A stretch of DNA of 24,625 bases, from assembly GCA_023429265.1 (NCBI GenBank), contig JAEYVS010000182.1, positions 1 through 24,625 of the forward strand, in the 5' to 3' direction. Below are positions 15,650 through 23,206 of this stretch, piece by piece (within the stretch, counting starts at the first letter, position 1; every line of letters starts with the position of its first letter). Made by a program: the position numbers and the translations under genes. The notes under the pieces are model-generated. The model was given only the letters and a program-made list of their open reading frames with translations. It had not been told where the DNA came from and made no database searches. This stretch comes from Bacteroidota bacterium (GTDB lineage Bacteria > Bacteroidota > Ignavibacteria > Tepidaquicellales > Tepidaquicellaceae).

Positions 15650-16594
15650 ATGAAGAGCATAATTATTGCAGTACTTGTAGCTGTTTTTTTAGTCCCTGCA
15701 TTATCCTTCTCTCAAAGCAATCAGACATACAATTTCCTTAATCTTGACGTTGATGCAAGGTCATCTGCGCTTGCCGGTAGTGTAATTTCAGCTGAAAATG
15801 AGTTAAGCTCCATCTTTTATAATCCTGCAGGAATATCCACCATTACCGAAACAAAAGCGTCAGTAGGATTCTATAAATATTTACTGGATATTAACGCGGG
15901 TAATGCTGCTTTTTCGACCAAACTCAAAGATAAAGGCTGGCTGGGTGCAGGATTAACATATGTCAATTATGGAAGCTTTAAAAAGTTTGACGAAAATTAT
16001 AATGAAGTCGGCACATTTTCCGCTAATGACCTCGCTCTAAACGTTGCATATTCCAATTTTTTCACACCTCAGTTAAGTTACGGTGTGGGAATAAAGCTGA
16101 TATATTCCAGCATAGACGAATACAACTCGATGGGCGTAGCCACGGATTGGGGTCTCTTATACAGGATGCCTGAGCAAAGCTTTAACGTAGGAATAAGTTT
16201 ACTAAATCTTGGAACACAGCTTTCCAGTTATGCGGACACAAGAGAGGACCTTCCTCTGAATCTTAAAATTGGCGCAAGCAAATCACTCGAATACTTACCG
16301 CTCACATTTAATGTTGCTCTGAACAACCTTACACAGGATACAGACAGCTTTTTCGACAGGTTCAAAAATGTAACTGTTGGTGGAGATTTTCGATTTAATG
16401 AAAATTTTAGTTTGAGGATCGGTTACAATAACCAGTTGAGACAGGATCTGAAAACAGGCAGCACTACCGGAATCGGTGGATTCTCCGCGGGTCTGGGATT
16501 CAGGGTTGCTAAAAGATATGCTCTTGATTATGCTTTCAATTCTTTAGGTCAGGTCGGAGCAGCTCACAGGTTTAACGTCGGATTCCAGTTTTAA
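15650..16594 (+). CDS. PorV/PorQ family outer-membrane beta-barrel protein
   Basis: A 314-residue exported barrel. The signal peptide is MKSIIIAVLVAVFLVPALSFSQ. Right after it comes 'TYNFLNLDVDARSSALAGSV' and 'SSIFYNPAGIS', the start shared by PorV, PorQ and the UPF0164-type proteins. The rest is alternating beta-strand sequence and ends in Phe ('FNVGFQF'), as outer-membrane barrels do. PorV shuttles type IX cargo and PorQ belongs to the attachment complex; which of these it is, if either, cannot be decided. 'TYNFLNL' leans toward PorQ. The frame can start at TTG 15629, but the ATG at 15650 puts the basic residue and hydrophobic core at the usual place. Its stop overlaps the stop of the MCE gene on the other strand. 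It lies one gene after a type IX-exported peptidase. Confidence 0.85.
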   Translation: MKSIIIAVLVAVFLVPALSFSQSNQTYNFLNLDVDARSSALAGSVISAENELSSIFYNPAGISTITETKASVGFYKYLLDINAGNAAFSTKLKDKGWLGAGLTYVNYGSFKKFDENYNEVGTFSANDLALNVAYSNFFTPQLSYGVGIKLIYSSIDEYNSMGVATDWGLLYRMPEQSFNVGISLLNLGTQLSSYADTREDLPLNLKIGASKSLEYLPLTFNVALNNLTQDTDSFFDRFKNVTVGGDFRFNENFSLRIGYNNQLRQDLKTGSTTGIGGFSAGLGFRVAKRYALDYAFNSLGQVGAAHRFNVGFQF

Positions 16595-17502
16595 AAAAGA
16601 TCCAGTTTTACGCCTTTTTTTCTGATGCTTTCGGAGAGTTTCTCTATCTCTTCCAGCGTCTTATTAATGTTTTTATATAGCTCATCGTTATATATTATCT
16701 TACCCGCAGTTCCATCCTTCGTCTTAACATCTGTTACAAGCCCGTTTAGATTCATAATAAGGCTGTCTATCCTCGTTGTCATAGTCTGTATCTCTACAAA
16801 TGTCTTCTTAAATTCAGGGCTTGTTTCATCCACAAGATCGCTTACATTGGTCACCGTTCTGTCAACTTTGCTTGTTATGTTCGATATACTTGACCTGTTT
16901 TCCGAAACAAGAAGATTGAGATTTCTAGAGGTGGTTTCAAAATTTGACATAGTGCTTTTAAGGTCCATTTTCAATTGACCATCACCAACTATTTCATTTA
17001 CATTGACCAGTACATCATTTAGCCTGTCCGAATTTCCCTGGAATTTATTCAAAAGAGTATCAACTTCATTCGCAAGGCCTGACATCTGCTTCATTAGCTC
17101 ATTTATGTCACCGGAGCTGCTTCCTACCAATGGAGCATCATAGTTTATCTCCGGAGCGATTTTACCCGGTTCAATATATAGCTGTTTTCCACTTGTAAAC
17201 GATGTCATAGCTACCTCAACCGTATAATCCGACTTTAAAATAACATCCTTCTCAAGTGTAAAATTAATCAGAACAGAATCTCCAACAAGCTGTATACTTG
17301 TAATTTCCCCTTTTCTCACACCCTTTACGGTTACCGGGTCCCCTTCATTTAGTCCACTGATGCTGGATTGGAAGTATACCTGCATCTCATTCTGACCCGC
17401 GCTGATTACAAAACCTTTCGTCCAGAAAACTGTGATTAGAACTATTAATATAGCCACAGTTACAAAAATCCCTACCTTAAGAGTTGACTGCTGTCGTGCC
17501 AT
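16591..17502 (-). CDS. MCE/MlaD domain protein
   Basis: A 303-residue inner-membrane-anchored periplasmic protein. One N-terminal helix (LKVGIFVTVAILIVLITVFW, about residues 8-27) is followed by a single MCE domain (about 38-115) with 'VYFQSSISGLNEGDPVTVKGVRKGEITSI'. A long C-terminal part (about 130-300) is coiled-coil-like, with heptads of Leu/Ile/Val and many Ser/Asn. This is the layout of MlaD-type lipid transport proteins that bridge the inner membrane permease and the envelope. The permease and ATPase (MlaE and MlaF) are not next to it here. Its ATG directly abuts the greA stop, so it is expressed from the same transcript, an odd partner. The stop overlaps that of the PorV/PorQ-like gene by 3 bases. 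Confidence 0.9.
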   Translation of the reverse strand: MARQQSTLKVGIFVTVAILIVLITVFWTKGFVISAGQNEMQVYFQSSISGLNEGDPVTVKGVRKGEITSIQLVGDSVLINFTLEKDVILKSDYTVEVAMTSFTSGKQLYIEPGKIAPEINYDAPLVGSSSGDINELMKQMSGLANEVDTLLNKFQGNSDRLNDVLVNVNEIVGDGQLKMDLKSTMSNFETTSRNLNLLVSENRSSISNITSKVDRTVTNVSDLVDETSPEFKKTFVEIQTMTTRIDSLIMNLNGLVTDVKTKDGTAGKIIYNDELYKNINKTLEEIEKLSESIRKKGVKLDLF

Positions 17503-17985
17503 CTATGATATTTTGGAAATTTCTAGAATTTTATATTCACTTTTACCTGCTTGTGCATCTACTACTGCAATATCATTCACCTTCTTGCCCAGTAATGCCT
17601 GTCCAATAGGTGATGTTATGGATATTTTATCCTGTTCGAAATCAGCCTCTTCCGGTGATACCATGGTAAAGGTAACCTCTTCTTTATAACTTATGTCCAG
17701 AACCTTTACTACGGATAATATATATACCTCACCGTCAGGAATTTCGTGGTTATCAAGAATTTTTGCCCTCGAAAGCACATTTTCAAGCTTGCTTATTTTC
17801 ATCTCCAGGTGAGATTGCTCTTCTTTGGCAGCATCATACTCTGCATTTTCACTTAGATCTCCGTGAGATCTTGCTTCTGCAATTCTTTCGGCAACTTCCT
17901 TACGTGCATTCAATCTTAGATCTCTTAATTCTTCTTCAAGCTCCGATAATCTTTTTCTTGTCAGATAAACTGTTCCCTGTGACAT
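17503..17985 (-). CDS. greA: Transcription elongation factor GreA
   Basis: A 160-residue factor that rescues backtracked RNA polymerase by stimulating transcript cleavage. The N-terminal coiled-coil finger carries the acidic tip 'GDLSENAEYDAA' (42-53), with Asp43 and Glu46 in the positions that reach the polymerase active site. The C-terminal FKBP-like domain contains 'VVKVLDISYKEEVTFTMVSPEEAD' and 'SPIGQALLGKKVND'. Length and motifs are standard. It starts at the ATG at 17985, 28 bases after the ribBA stop, and its stop is immediately followed by the MCE gene start. Confidence 0.97.
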   Translation of the reverse strand: MSQGTVYLTRKRLSELEEELRDLRLNARKEVAERIAEARSHGDLSENAEYDAAKEEQSHLEMKISKLENVLSRAKILDNHEIPDGEVYILSVVKVLDISYKEEVTFTMVSPEEADFEQDKISITSPIGQALLGKKVNDIAVVDAQAGKSEYKILEISKIS

Positions 17986-18013
17986 CTTTAAATTAATTTA
18001 GTTAATTGTATTT

Positions 18014-19252
18014 TTATTTGCTTGATGACTCGTTCACTAATATGAGATGACCGAGTTTATCTCGCTTAGTTGAAAGATAATTCTTGTTCTCAGGATTTGA
18101 TTGTATCTCAATGGGTACTCTTTCTACTATATCGAGTCCATATCCTTCAAGTCCCACCACTTTCTTTGGATTATTAGTAAGTAATTTAATTTTCCTAACT
18201 CCCAGATCTCTCAATATTTGCGCCCCAACACCATAATCCCGCAGATCAGGCTTAAACCCAAGCTCCACGTTTGCTTCTACTGTATCTCTTCCTTCGTCCT
18301 GGAGCTTATAGGCTTTGAGCTTGTTTAATAAGCCGATGCCTCTCCCCTCCTGGCGCATATAGAGTAAAACTCCGTTTCCCTCTTTCTCAATAATCTTTAA
18401 TGATGATTCCAGCTGTTCACCGCAATCACACCTCAACGAATGAAATAGATCACCGGTTAAACATTCTGAATGCACCCTCACCAGAACAGGCTTTTTGGGG
18501 TCAATCTTCCCTTTCACCAGCGCAATATGCTCTTTCGCGTCCACACAGCTTTTATACATCACCGCTTTGAAATTACCCAGCTTCGTAGGCAGCCGCGTTT
18601 CCACAACTCTCTCGACAAGCTTTTCTTTCTCAAGCCTGTATTCTATAAGGTCCTTAATGGAAATGAGTTTCATTTTAAACTTCTTCGCTATCTCGCTCAG
18701 TTCAGGCAGCCTTGCCATTTCACCGTTTTCTTTGAGAACTTCACACAATACCCCCGCAGGATAGTGTCCCGCAAGCACAGCAAGGTCTACAACAGCCTCT
18801 GTATGACCTGCGCGTCTGAGTACACCACCATTGGTAGCCTTTAAAGGGAAAATATGTCCCGGTCTCCCGAGGTCTGCAGGCTTTGTATTCTCATCGATTA
18901 AAGCCTTTATCGTCTTATCCCTGTCAAATGCTGAAATACCTGTAGTAGTACCTACTTTATAATCCACGCTCATCGTAAATGGTGTCTCGTGCAGAGAAGT
19001 ATTCACCTTAGTCATCATATCCAGCTCCAGTTCTTTGAGCCTGGACTCTTCCATTGGCACGCACATCAGTCCCCGCGCATGTTTTGTCAGGAAATTGACC
19101 AACTCCGGTGTACATTTCTCAGCAGAGAATATCATGTCCCCTTCATTCTCACGGTCTTCATCGTCCACCACAATAACGATCTTACCTTTACTGAAGTCCT
19201 TTATTGCAGACTCTATCGTATCAAATTTAAATTTCTCTCTGCTTGTATTCAT
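18014..19252 (-). CDS. ribBA: Bifunctional 3,4-dihydroxy-2-butanone-4-phosphate synthase / GTP cyclohydrolase II
   Basis: Makes both starting blocks of riboflavin in the cytosol. The N-terminal DHBP synthase domain (about 1-205) has 'VVDDEDRENEGD' (28-39), the acidic metal-binding loop, and 'RRAGHTEA' (146-153). The C-terminal GTP cyclohydrolase II domain (about 215-405) has the three zinc cysteines Cys264, Cys275 and Cys277 in 'HSECLTGDLFHSLRCDCG', 'MRQEGRGIGLLNK' and 'LLTNNPKKV'. Both active sites look complete, so it is likely a true bifunctional enzyme. The ATG at 19252 is 6 bases after the yajC stop. No FMN riboswitch is visible upstream, and the gene is expressed within the housekeeping run instead. 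Confidence 0.97.
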   Translation of the reverse strand: MNTSREKFKFDTIESAIKDFSKGKIVIVVDDEDRENEGDMIFSAEKCTPELVNFLTKHARGLMCVPMEESRLKELELDMMTKVNTSLHETPFTMSVDYKVGTTTGISAFDRDKTIKALIDENTKPADLGRPGHIFPLKATNGGVLRRAGHTEAVVDLAVLAGHYPAGVLCEVLKENGEMARLPELSEIAKKFKMKLISIKDLIEYRLEKEKLVERVVETRLPTKLGNFKAVMYKSCVDAKEHIALVKGKIDPKKPVLVRVHSECLTGDLFHSLRCDCGEQLESSLKIIEKEGNGVLLYMRQEGRGIGLLNKLKAYKLQDEGRDTVEANVELGFKPDLRDYGVGAQILRDLGVRKIKLLTNNPKKVVGLEGYGLDIVERVPIEIQSNPENKNYLSTKRDKLGHLILVNESSSK

Positions 19253-19258
19253 ATAAAA

Positions 19259-19591
19259 TTATCTTTTTGGCTGCTCGTGCTCCATAATACCCTTAATGGT
19301 TGCAATGGAGCTTCTTTCTAAGTTTACATTTACGTTATCTGCAATTCTGACTGTTACCATTGTATCGGTTATTGCCTCCACTGTACCGTGAATTCCGCCG
19401 GCAGTGATCACTTTATCACCTTTCTTTAGTGAACTAAGCAGGTTCTGTCTTTCTTTTTGTCTTTTTTGCTGTGGTCTCAGTATTAAAAAATAGAATACCA
19501 ATATTATAAGCAAAAACGGAAGAAATGACATTAGCATTCCAAGAGGACCTTCTCCACCCGGCTGCTGTAATATGATTGATAAATTCTCCAA
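19259..19591 (-). CDS. yajC: Preprotein translocase subunit YajC
   Basis: A 110-residue single-pass inner-membrane protein that accompanies SecDF. The N-terminal stretch 'LGMLMSFLPFLLIILVFYFLILRPQQKRQKER' gives the membrane helix and the family's 'RPQQKR' end, followed by the small cytosolic domain 'LKKGDKVITAGGIHGTVEAI'. The start is TTG at 19591. No ATG precedes it in frame, and a good ribosome binding site (AAGGAGG on the minus strand, at 19602-19608) lies about ten bases upstream, which supports the TTG. It is followed closely by ribBA, and secD/secF are not in the window. Confidence 0.95.
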   Translation of the reverse strand: MENLSIILQQPGGEGPLGMLMSFLPFLLIILVFYFLILRPQQKRQKERQNLLSSLKKGDKVITAGGIHGTVEAITDTMVTVRIADNVNVNLERSSIATIKGIMEHEQPKR

Positions 19592-19655
19592 AAATTTATT
19601 CCCTCCTTAAGGAATAAGCTAATTTTAGCTTCTAATTTAAATTTCTAATTAACTT

Positions 19656-20807
19656 CTATGAAACCTTTTTCGATAAATATTTTTCTAAAAACTTCTTCTT
19701 AAAATCCAGAAACTTATTCTCCTCAATAGCGCTTCTCATATCTTTCATCAGTTTCAGATAAAATCCAATATTATGGATCGTAGCAAGCTGAAACCCAAGT
19801 ATTTCGTTTGACATTATAAGATGCCTGATATACGCCAGCGAAAAGTTCTTTGAGGTATATGTTTCACACTCTTCGTCAGGTGAATTAAAATTATTCTTAT
19901 AACCTGCATTCTTTATGTTTATCTCACCATAAGTGGTAAACAATCTCCCGTGTCTTGCATTTCGTGTTGGCATTACGCAGTCAAACATATCCACCCCTCT
20001 TTCAACGCATTCTATCAGATCTATCGGCGTTCCGACACCCATCAGATATCTGGGTTTATCCTTCGCCATTATGTCCGTGCAATGATCCGTTATGTCATAC
20101 ATTATCTCATTCTGCTCACCAACTGCAAGGCCGCCAATTGCATTCCCTGCAAAATCAAACTCTGCTAATTGCTCGATGCTCTGAGTCCTCAGGTCTTTAT
20201 AAATGCTTCCCTGGTTAATGGAAAAGAGCTTCTGGTCAAAGCCATATAAACCTGATGTTACTTTGAAATGCTTAAAGCACCGTTCTTCCCAGCTTTTTGT
20301 CAGCTTGATGGACTTCTCCGCGAGGGATTTTTCAATTGGATAGCTCATGCATTCATCCAGCGGCATCATAATGTCACTTCCTATCTGTCTCTGAATGTCT
20401 ATGACTTTCTCAGGAGTAAAGAAGTGTTTCGAACCGTCTATGTGGGAAGAAAACTCTACCCCGTCATCGGTTATCTTTCTGAGTGTATCCAGGCTGAATA
20501 CCTGGTACCCGCCGCTGTCCGTAAGGATGCTTTTATCCCAGCTCATGAACTTATGCAGCCCACCTGCTTGCTCCATCACTTCCATTCCCGGTCTCAGAAA
20601 TAAATGATATGTATTCCCAAGTATGATACGGGTATCGAATTCATCCAGCTCTCGCTGCTCTATCGCCTTGACCGTCCCCTGTGTGCCCACAGGCATAAAT
20701 ACCGGTGTTTGGATTTCAGAATGAGCAGTTTTAATTACTCCGGTGCGGGCTTTTACACCTGTCTCCGAACTATTTGAAAGAACCTTAAAAAACTCTGTAT
20801 CAGCCAT
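19656..20807 (-). CDS. tgt: tRNA-guanine transglycosylase (queuosine synthesis), degenerate zinc site
   Basis: Exchanges guanine 34 of GUN-anticodon tRNAs for the queuosine precursor preQ1. It is a 383-residue TIM barrel with the general base Asp97 in 'LTDSGGYQVFSL', the substrate loop 'GNAIGGLAVGE' (221-231), and the nucleophile Asp276 in 'FDCVMPTRNARHGRLFT'. All catalytic elements are present. The structural zinc site is not: the family's C-x-C-x2-C...H reads Cys314, Thr316, Ser319, His345 here ('EECETYTSKNFSLAYIRHL'), so two of three Cys ligands are replaced. The enzyme may fold without zinc. It starts at the ATG at 20807, after the rpmB terminator, so it probably has its own promoter, and it is followed by yajC as in many bacteria. 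Confidence 0.96.
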   Translation of the reverse strand: MADTEFFKVLSNSSETGVKARTGVIKTAHSEIQTPVFMPVGTQGTVKAIEQRELDEFDTRIILGNTYHLFLRPGMEVMEQAGGLHKFMSWDKSILTDSGGYQVFSLDTLRKITDDGVEFSSHIDGSKHFFTPEKVIDIQRQIGSDIMMPLDECMSYPIEKSLAEKSIKLTKSWEERCFKHFKVTSGLYGFDQKLFSINQGSIYKDLRTQSIEQLAEFDFAGNAIGGLAVGEQNEIMYDITDHCTDIMAKDKPRYLMGVGTPIDLIECVERGVDMFDCVMPTRNARHGRLFTTYGEINIKNAGYKNNFNSPDEECETYTSKNFSLAYIRHLIMSNEILGFQLATIHNIGFYLKLMKDMRSAIEENKFLDFKKKFLEKYLSKKVS

Positions 20808-20831
20808 AAGCCGAATCTATTCTAACTACGC

Positions 20832-20882
20832 TTTTATAAAAAAAGAAGAACATCACCGAATTTATCTTGCAGTGATGTTCTT
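20832..20882 (-). terminator. Rho-independent terminator of the rpmB transcript
   Basis: AAGAACATCAC at 20846-20856 pairs perfectly with GTGATGTTCTT at 20872-20882 around a 15-base loop. Read on the minus strand, the stem is followed by CTTTTTTTAT, a good U tract. It lies between rpmB and tgt and should end the transcript coming from gcvH/plsX/rpmB. Confidence 0.85.
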
Positions 20883-20934
20883 AAAACCATTTGTATGTTA
20901 CTTTACTATAAAAAGAGCATAAAGTTTCAGAGGA

Positions 20935-21147
20935 TTAATCCTGAAATAATACTCTGTAACCTTTTTTATCTATTGTTCTTAAAGCCTTAGCAGAAACTTT
21001 TACGGTTTCCCATCTTTTCTTTCTTTCATTCCATAATCTTCTTTTTTGAAGATTTGGCTCCTGTACTCTGCGTGTCTTGTTATTCGCGTGAGATACGTTA
21101 TTTCCTGAAAGGGGCTTTTTTCCTGTTAATTGACAAACTTTTGACAC
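20935..21147 (-). CDS. rpmB: 50S ribosomal protein L28
   Basis: A 70-residue basic ribosomal protein. The N-terminus MSKVCQLTGKKPLSGNNVSH followed by 'ANNKTRRV' is the L28 signature, and 'NLQKRRLWNERKKRWETVKVSAKALRTIDKKG' completes the fold. The canonical zinc-ribbon cysteines are reduced to one (Cys5), as in the zinc-independent form of L28. It follows the 68-residue unknown gene after 31 bases and is followed by a strong terminator. Confidence 0.97.
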   Translation of the reverse strand: MSKVCQLTGKKPLSGNNVSHANNKTRRVQEPNLQKRRLWNERKKRWETVKVSAKALRTIDKKGYRVLFQD

Positions 21148-21178
21148 CTGGTGTTTCTCCTGAAATTAATTAATTTTT

Positions 21179-21385
21179 TTAACCGTGATACTGCTTGTAA
21201 GTTGATTCATATACCAATGCATTTCTGTCTAAAAACTTAACTGTACCCTTTTCGGTACGTACTGCTTCTACGAGCCTTACATTGATAAGGTTTGTTTCTT
21301 GATTAGTATCGGGGCAGATGGCTGTTTTGACCTGCTTACCCTTACCTTTATTTACTTTATCAGCAAATGATTGTGTTTTAGCCAT
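21179..21385 (-). CDS. Small basic protein, 68 aa, unknown, next to rpmB
   Basis: Starts MAKTQSFADKVNKGKGKQVK, continues 'TAICPDTNQETNLINVRLVEAVRTEKGTVKFLDRN' and ends 'YESTYKQYHG'. The first 20 residues hold six Lys, the rest is likely beta-stranded, and there is a single Cys. I do not recognise a named family: it is neither L33, which often neighbours L28, nor clearly DUF4295, the small protein found with L28/L33 in Bacteroidota. Its place between plsX/rpmF and rpmB, its size and its basic N-terminus suggest a ribosome-associated or rRNA-binding role, which is inference only. The ATG at 21385 is 56 bases after the plsX stop. Confidence 0.8.
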   Translation of the reverse strand: MAKTQSFADKVNKGKGKQVKTAICPDTNQETNLINVRLVEAVRTEKGTVKFLDRNALVYESTYKQYHG

Positions 21386-21441
21386 TATTCTAAGTTATTT
21401 ATCTGTTAAATATACCTTAATAAAAATTCAAATAAAAGACA

Positions 21442-22446
21442 TTATTTCGCCAGAGAATCCGCGATCTTTTGATTTACGCCGCTTTTTATCACATTTACTG
21501 CAGTAAAAATCATGTTTTTTATCGCCAGTGGAGTGGATTTTCCATGCCCGATGATGGAAACACCATTTACCCCTAAAAGCGGTACTCCGCCAACATTCTG
21601 ATAGTCAAAATCACTCAAAAGCTTCTTTAATGTCTTATACATCATTCCAACCCATACCTTCTTAAATACGTTCTCGGAAGCATATTTTATGAATTTCTGC
21701 TTTAGGGTCGATGGTACACTTTCAGCGAATTTCAGTATGATGTTACCTACAAACCCATCGCATACTATTACATCTACTGTCCCCGCTAATATATCCCTTC
21801 CCTCTACATTGCCTATGAAATTTAGCCCGGATTTCTCAAGCAGCTCGTATGCTTCAAATGTCAGTTCGTTTCCCTTAGACTTTTCCTCACCAACATTTAA
21901 TAGCCCGACGCTCGGGTTATTAATTCCCAGCACCTGGTTCATATAGACACTGCCCATTACACCATACTCGAGCAAATGCTGTGCTTTACAGTCAACCGAT
22001 GCCCCTACATCGAAAAGCATCGTCGAGCCGTTATCGTGTGGAAATAGAGCGCCTATTGAGGGTCTTCCCACTCCCTTTATCCTGCCAAGCTTTAAAACCG
22101 AAGCAGCCATCATTGCGCCGGTATTTCCCGCGCTGATAGTCGCGTCTGCTTCTCCCTTTTTTTGGACGTCGAGTGAAATTACTAAAGATGAATTGGGTTT
22201 GTTTTTATAGCTTTCGGTAGGCGAATCTTCCATCGTTACTACTTCAACGGCATTCACTATCTTTATTCCGCTGCCTGTGTAATTTCTTTTGGACAGCTCA
22301 TCTTTCAGAAGGGACTCTTTTCCTGTAAGGATTATTTCTATCTCACTGCCCTTCTCATTCAACGCAAGAATTGCTCCGTCTATTTCATTACCGGGAGCAA
22401 AATCACCACCCATCGCATCTACAGCTACTCTTATCTTACTGCTCAT
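21442..22446 (-). CDS. plsX: Phosphate acyltransferase PlsX
   Basis: Makes acyl phosphate from acyl-ACP for the PlsY route of phospholipid synthesis; a peripheral membrane enzyme. The 334-residue product begins 'IRVAVDAMGGDFAPGNEIDG' and contains 'SAGNTGAMMAASVLKLGRIKGVGRPSIGALFP', 'LFDVGASVDCK', 'GLLNVGEEKSKGNEL' and 'IVCDGFVGNIILK', all family hallmarks. Length is typical. It follows rpmF by 39 bases, the widespread yceD-rpmF-plsX order. In many bacteria fabH comes next; here it is replaced by a 68-residue unknown gene and rpmB. Confidence 0.97.
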   Translation of the reverse strand: MSSKIRVAVDAMGGDFAPGNEIDGAILALNEKGSEIEIILTGKESLLKDELSKRNYTGSGIKIVNAVEVVTMEDSPTESYKNKPNSSLVISLDVQKKGEADATISAGNTGAMMAASVLKLGRIKGVGRPSIGALFPHDNGSTMLFDVGASVDCKAQHLLEYGVMGSVYMNQVLGINNPSVGLLNVGEEKSKGNELTFEAYELLEKSGLNFIGNVEGRDILAGTVDVIVCDGFVGNIILKFAESVPSTLKQKFIKYASENVFKKVWVGMMYKTLKKLLSDFDYQNVGGVPLLGVNGVSIIGHGKSTPLAIKNMIFTAVNVIKSGVNQKIADSLAK

Positions 22447-22485
22447 TGTCTCAGATGAATTCGGAACTACTTAACCGTGGAAAAT

Positions 22486-22665
22486 TTATTTCTTTGGAAG
22501 CTCTACGCTCTTGCCGTCATAAAAACCGCAGGAAGGACAGACTTTATGAGTCATTTTCATTTCACCGCAGTTTGGACAGGCCATTAATGCCGGTACTGAC
22601 GATTTATAATGAGTTCTTCTCTTTCTGCCTCTTGACTTTGATTGTCTTCGTTTCGGATGTGCCAT
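22486..22665 (-). CDS. rpmF: 50S ribosomal protein L32
   Basis: A 59-residue basic protein. It begins MAHPKRRQSKSRGRKRRTHY and has the zinc ribbon 'ACPNCGEMK' and 'KVCPSCGFYDGKSV' with four Cys (residues 30, 33, 43 and 46), so it is the zinc-binding form of L32. It starts at the ATG at 22665, 11 bases after the yceD stop, and ends at TAA 22488-22486. The neighbours yceD and plsX confirm the call. Confidence 0.97.
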   Translation of the reverse strand: MAHPKRRQSKSRGRKRRTHYKSSVPALMACPNCGEMKMTHKVCPSCGFYDGKSVELPKK

Positions 22666-22676
22666 TTTATATTAGT

Positions 22677-23180
22677 TTATTTCTTTAGCTTTTTTAATTG
22701 ATCCCATACCGGATTGGAGGAATCTTCTTCATTTATTTTTAAAATCTCGTTAATGTTCTTTCCGCAATAAGTGCAAACACCGTCCTTTTCCTCGGGAGCT
22801 TTCTTCATAGGAATACTGAGTAATAAATAATCTCTCACATCCTCTTTAATGTCGATCATATTGGTTTTTGATGATATGAACTTAAGGTTATCTTCCTTCA
22901 TATCATCATCAGCTTCATCTCCGGAAAACTCCAGCTTGTATATCATTTTAAAGCTGTTGCTGCGGTTCGTTTCGTAATTCTCCAGGCATCTGTCGCACTG
23001 GAAAATAAAATCAGCCAGCACGGTTATGTCTAGATTAAACTGGTTTGCTACTTTATAAAGAACAACATCAACCTTTACTTCTTTGGAAGGGTCAAGTTCT
23101 TCCAGATCAAACTCGCTTCCTTTCTCAATAAAATCGAACTTATGTTCGCCGTCTTTTAAATTTGAAATATTGATTTCCAT
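22677..23180 (-). CDS. yceD: YceD/DUF177 family protein (large-subunit rRNA accumulation)
   Basis: A 167-residue soluble acidic protein. The family core is visible: 'VLADFIFQCDRCLENYE' with a CxxC, an acidic middle ('DEADDDMKED'), 'DIKEDVRDYLLLSIPMK', and a second CxxC in 'GVCTYCGKN'. The two CxxC pairs could bind zinc. In other bacteria and in plastids this family is needed for 23S rRNA accumulation, and it is regularly found directly before rpmF, as here (11-base gap). It lies 26 bases after gcvH. Exact biochemical role unknown. Confidence 0.93.
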   Translation of the reverse strand: MEINISNLKDGEHKFDFIEKGSEFDLEELDPSKEVKVDVVLYKVANQFNLDITVLADFIFQCDRCLENYETNRSNSFKMIYKLEFSGDEADDDMKEDNLKFISSKTNMIDIKEDVRDYLLLSIPMKKAPEEKDGVCTYCGKNINEILKINEEDSSNPVWDQLKKLKK

Positions 23181-23206
23181 CTCGCATACAATCAGTAATT
23201 TTTAAA

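Noticed and set aside
16584..16610. Ten-base direct repeat TCCAGTTTTA at the junction of the convergent genes
   Set aside because: Both copies lie in the coding ends of two unrelated genes, and the repeat is short enough to be chance.
18470..18844. Long open frames on the plus strand opposite ribBA, and similar ones opposite tgt and plsX
   Set aside because: They are shadows of strongly conserved genes on the other strand, with no recognisable protein features of their own.
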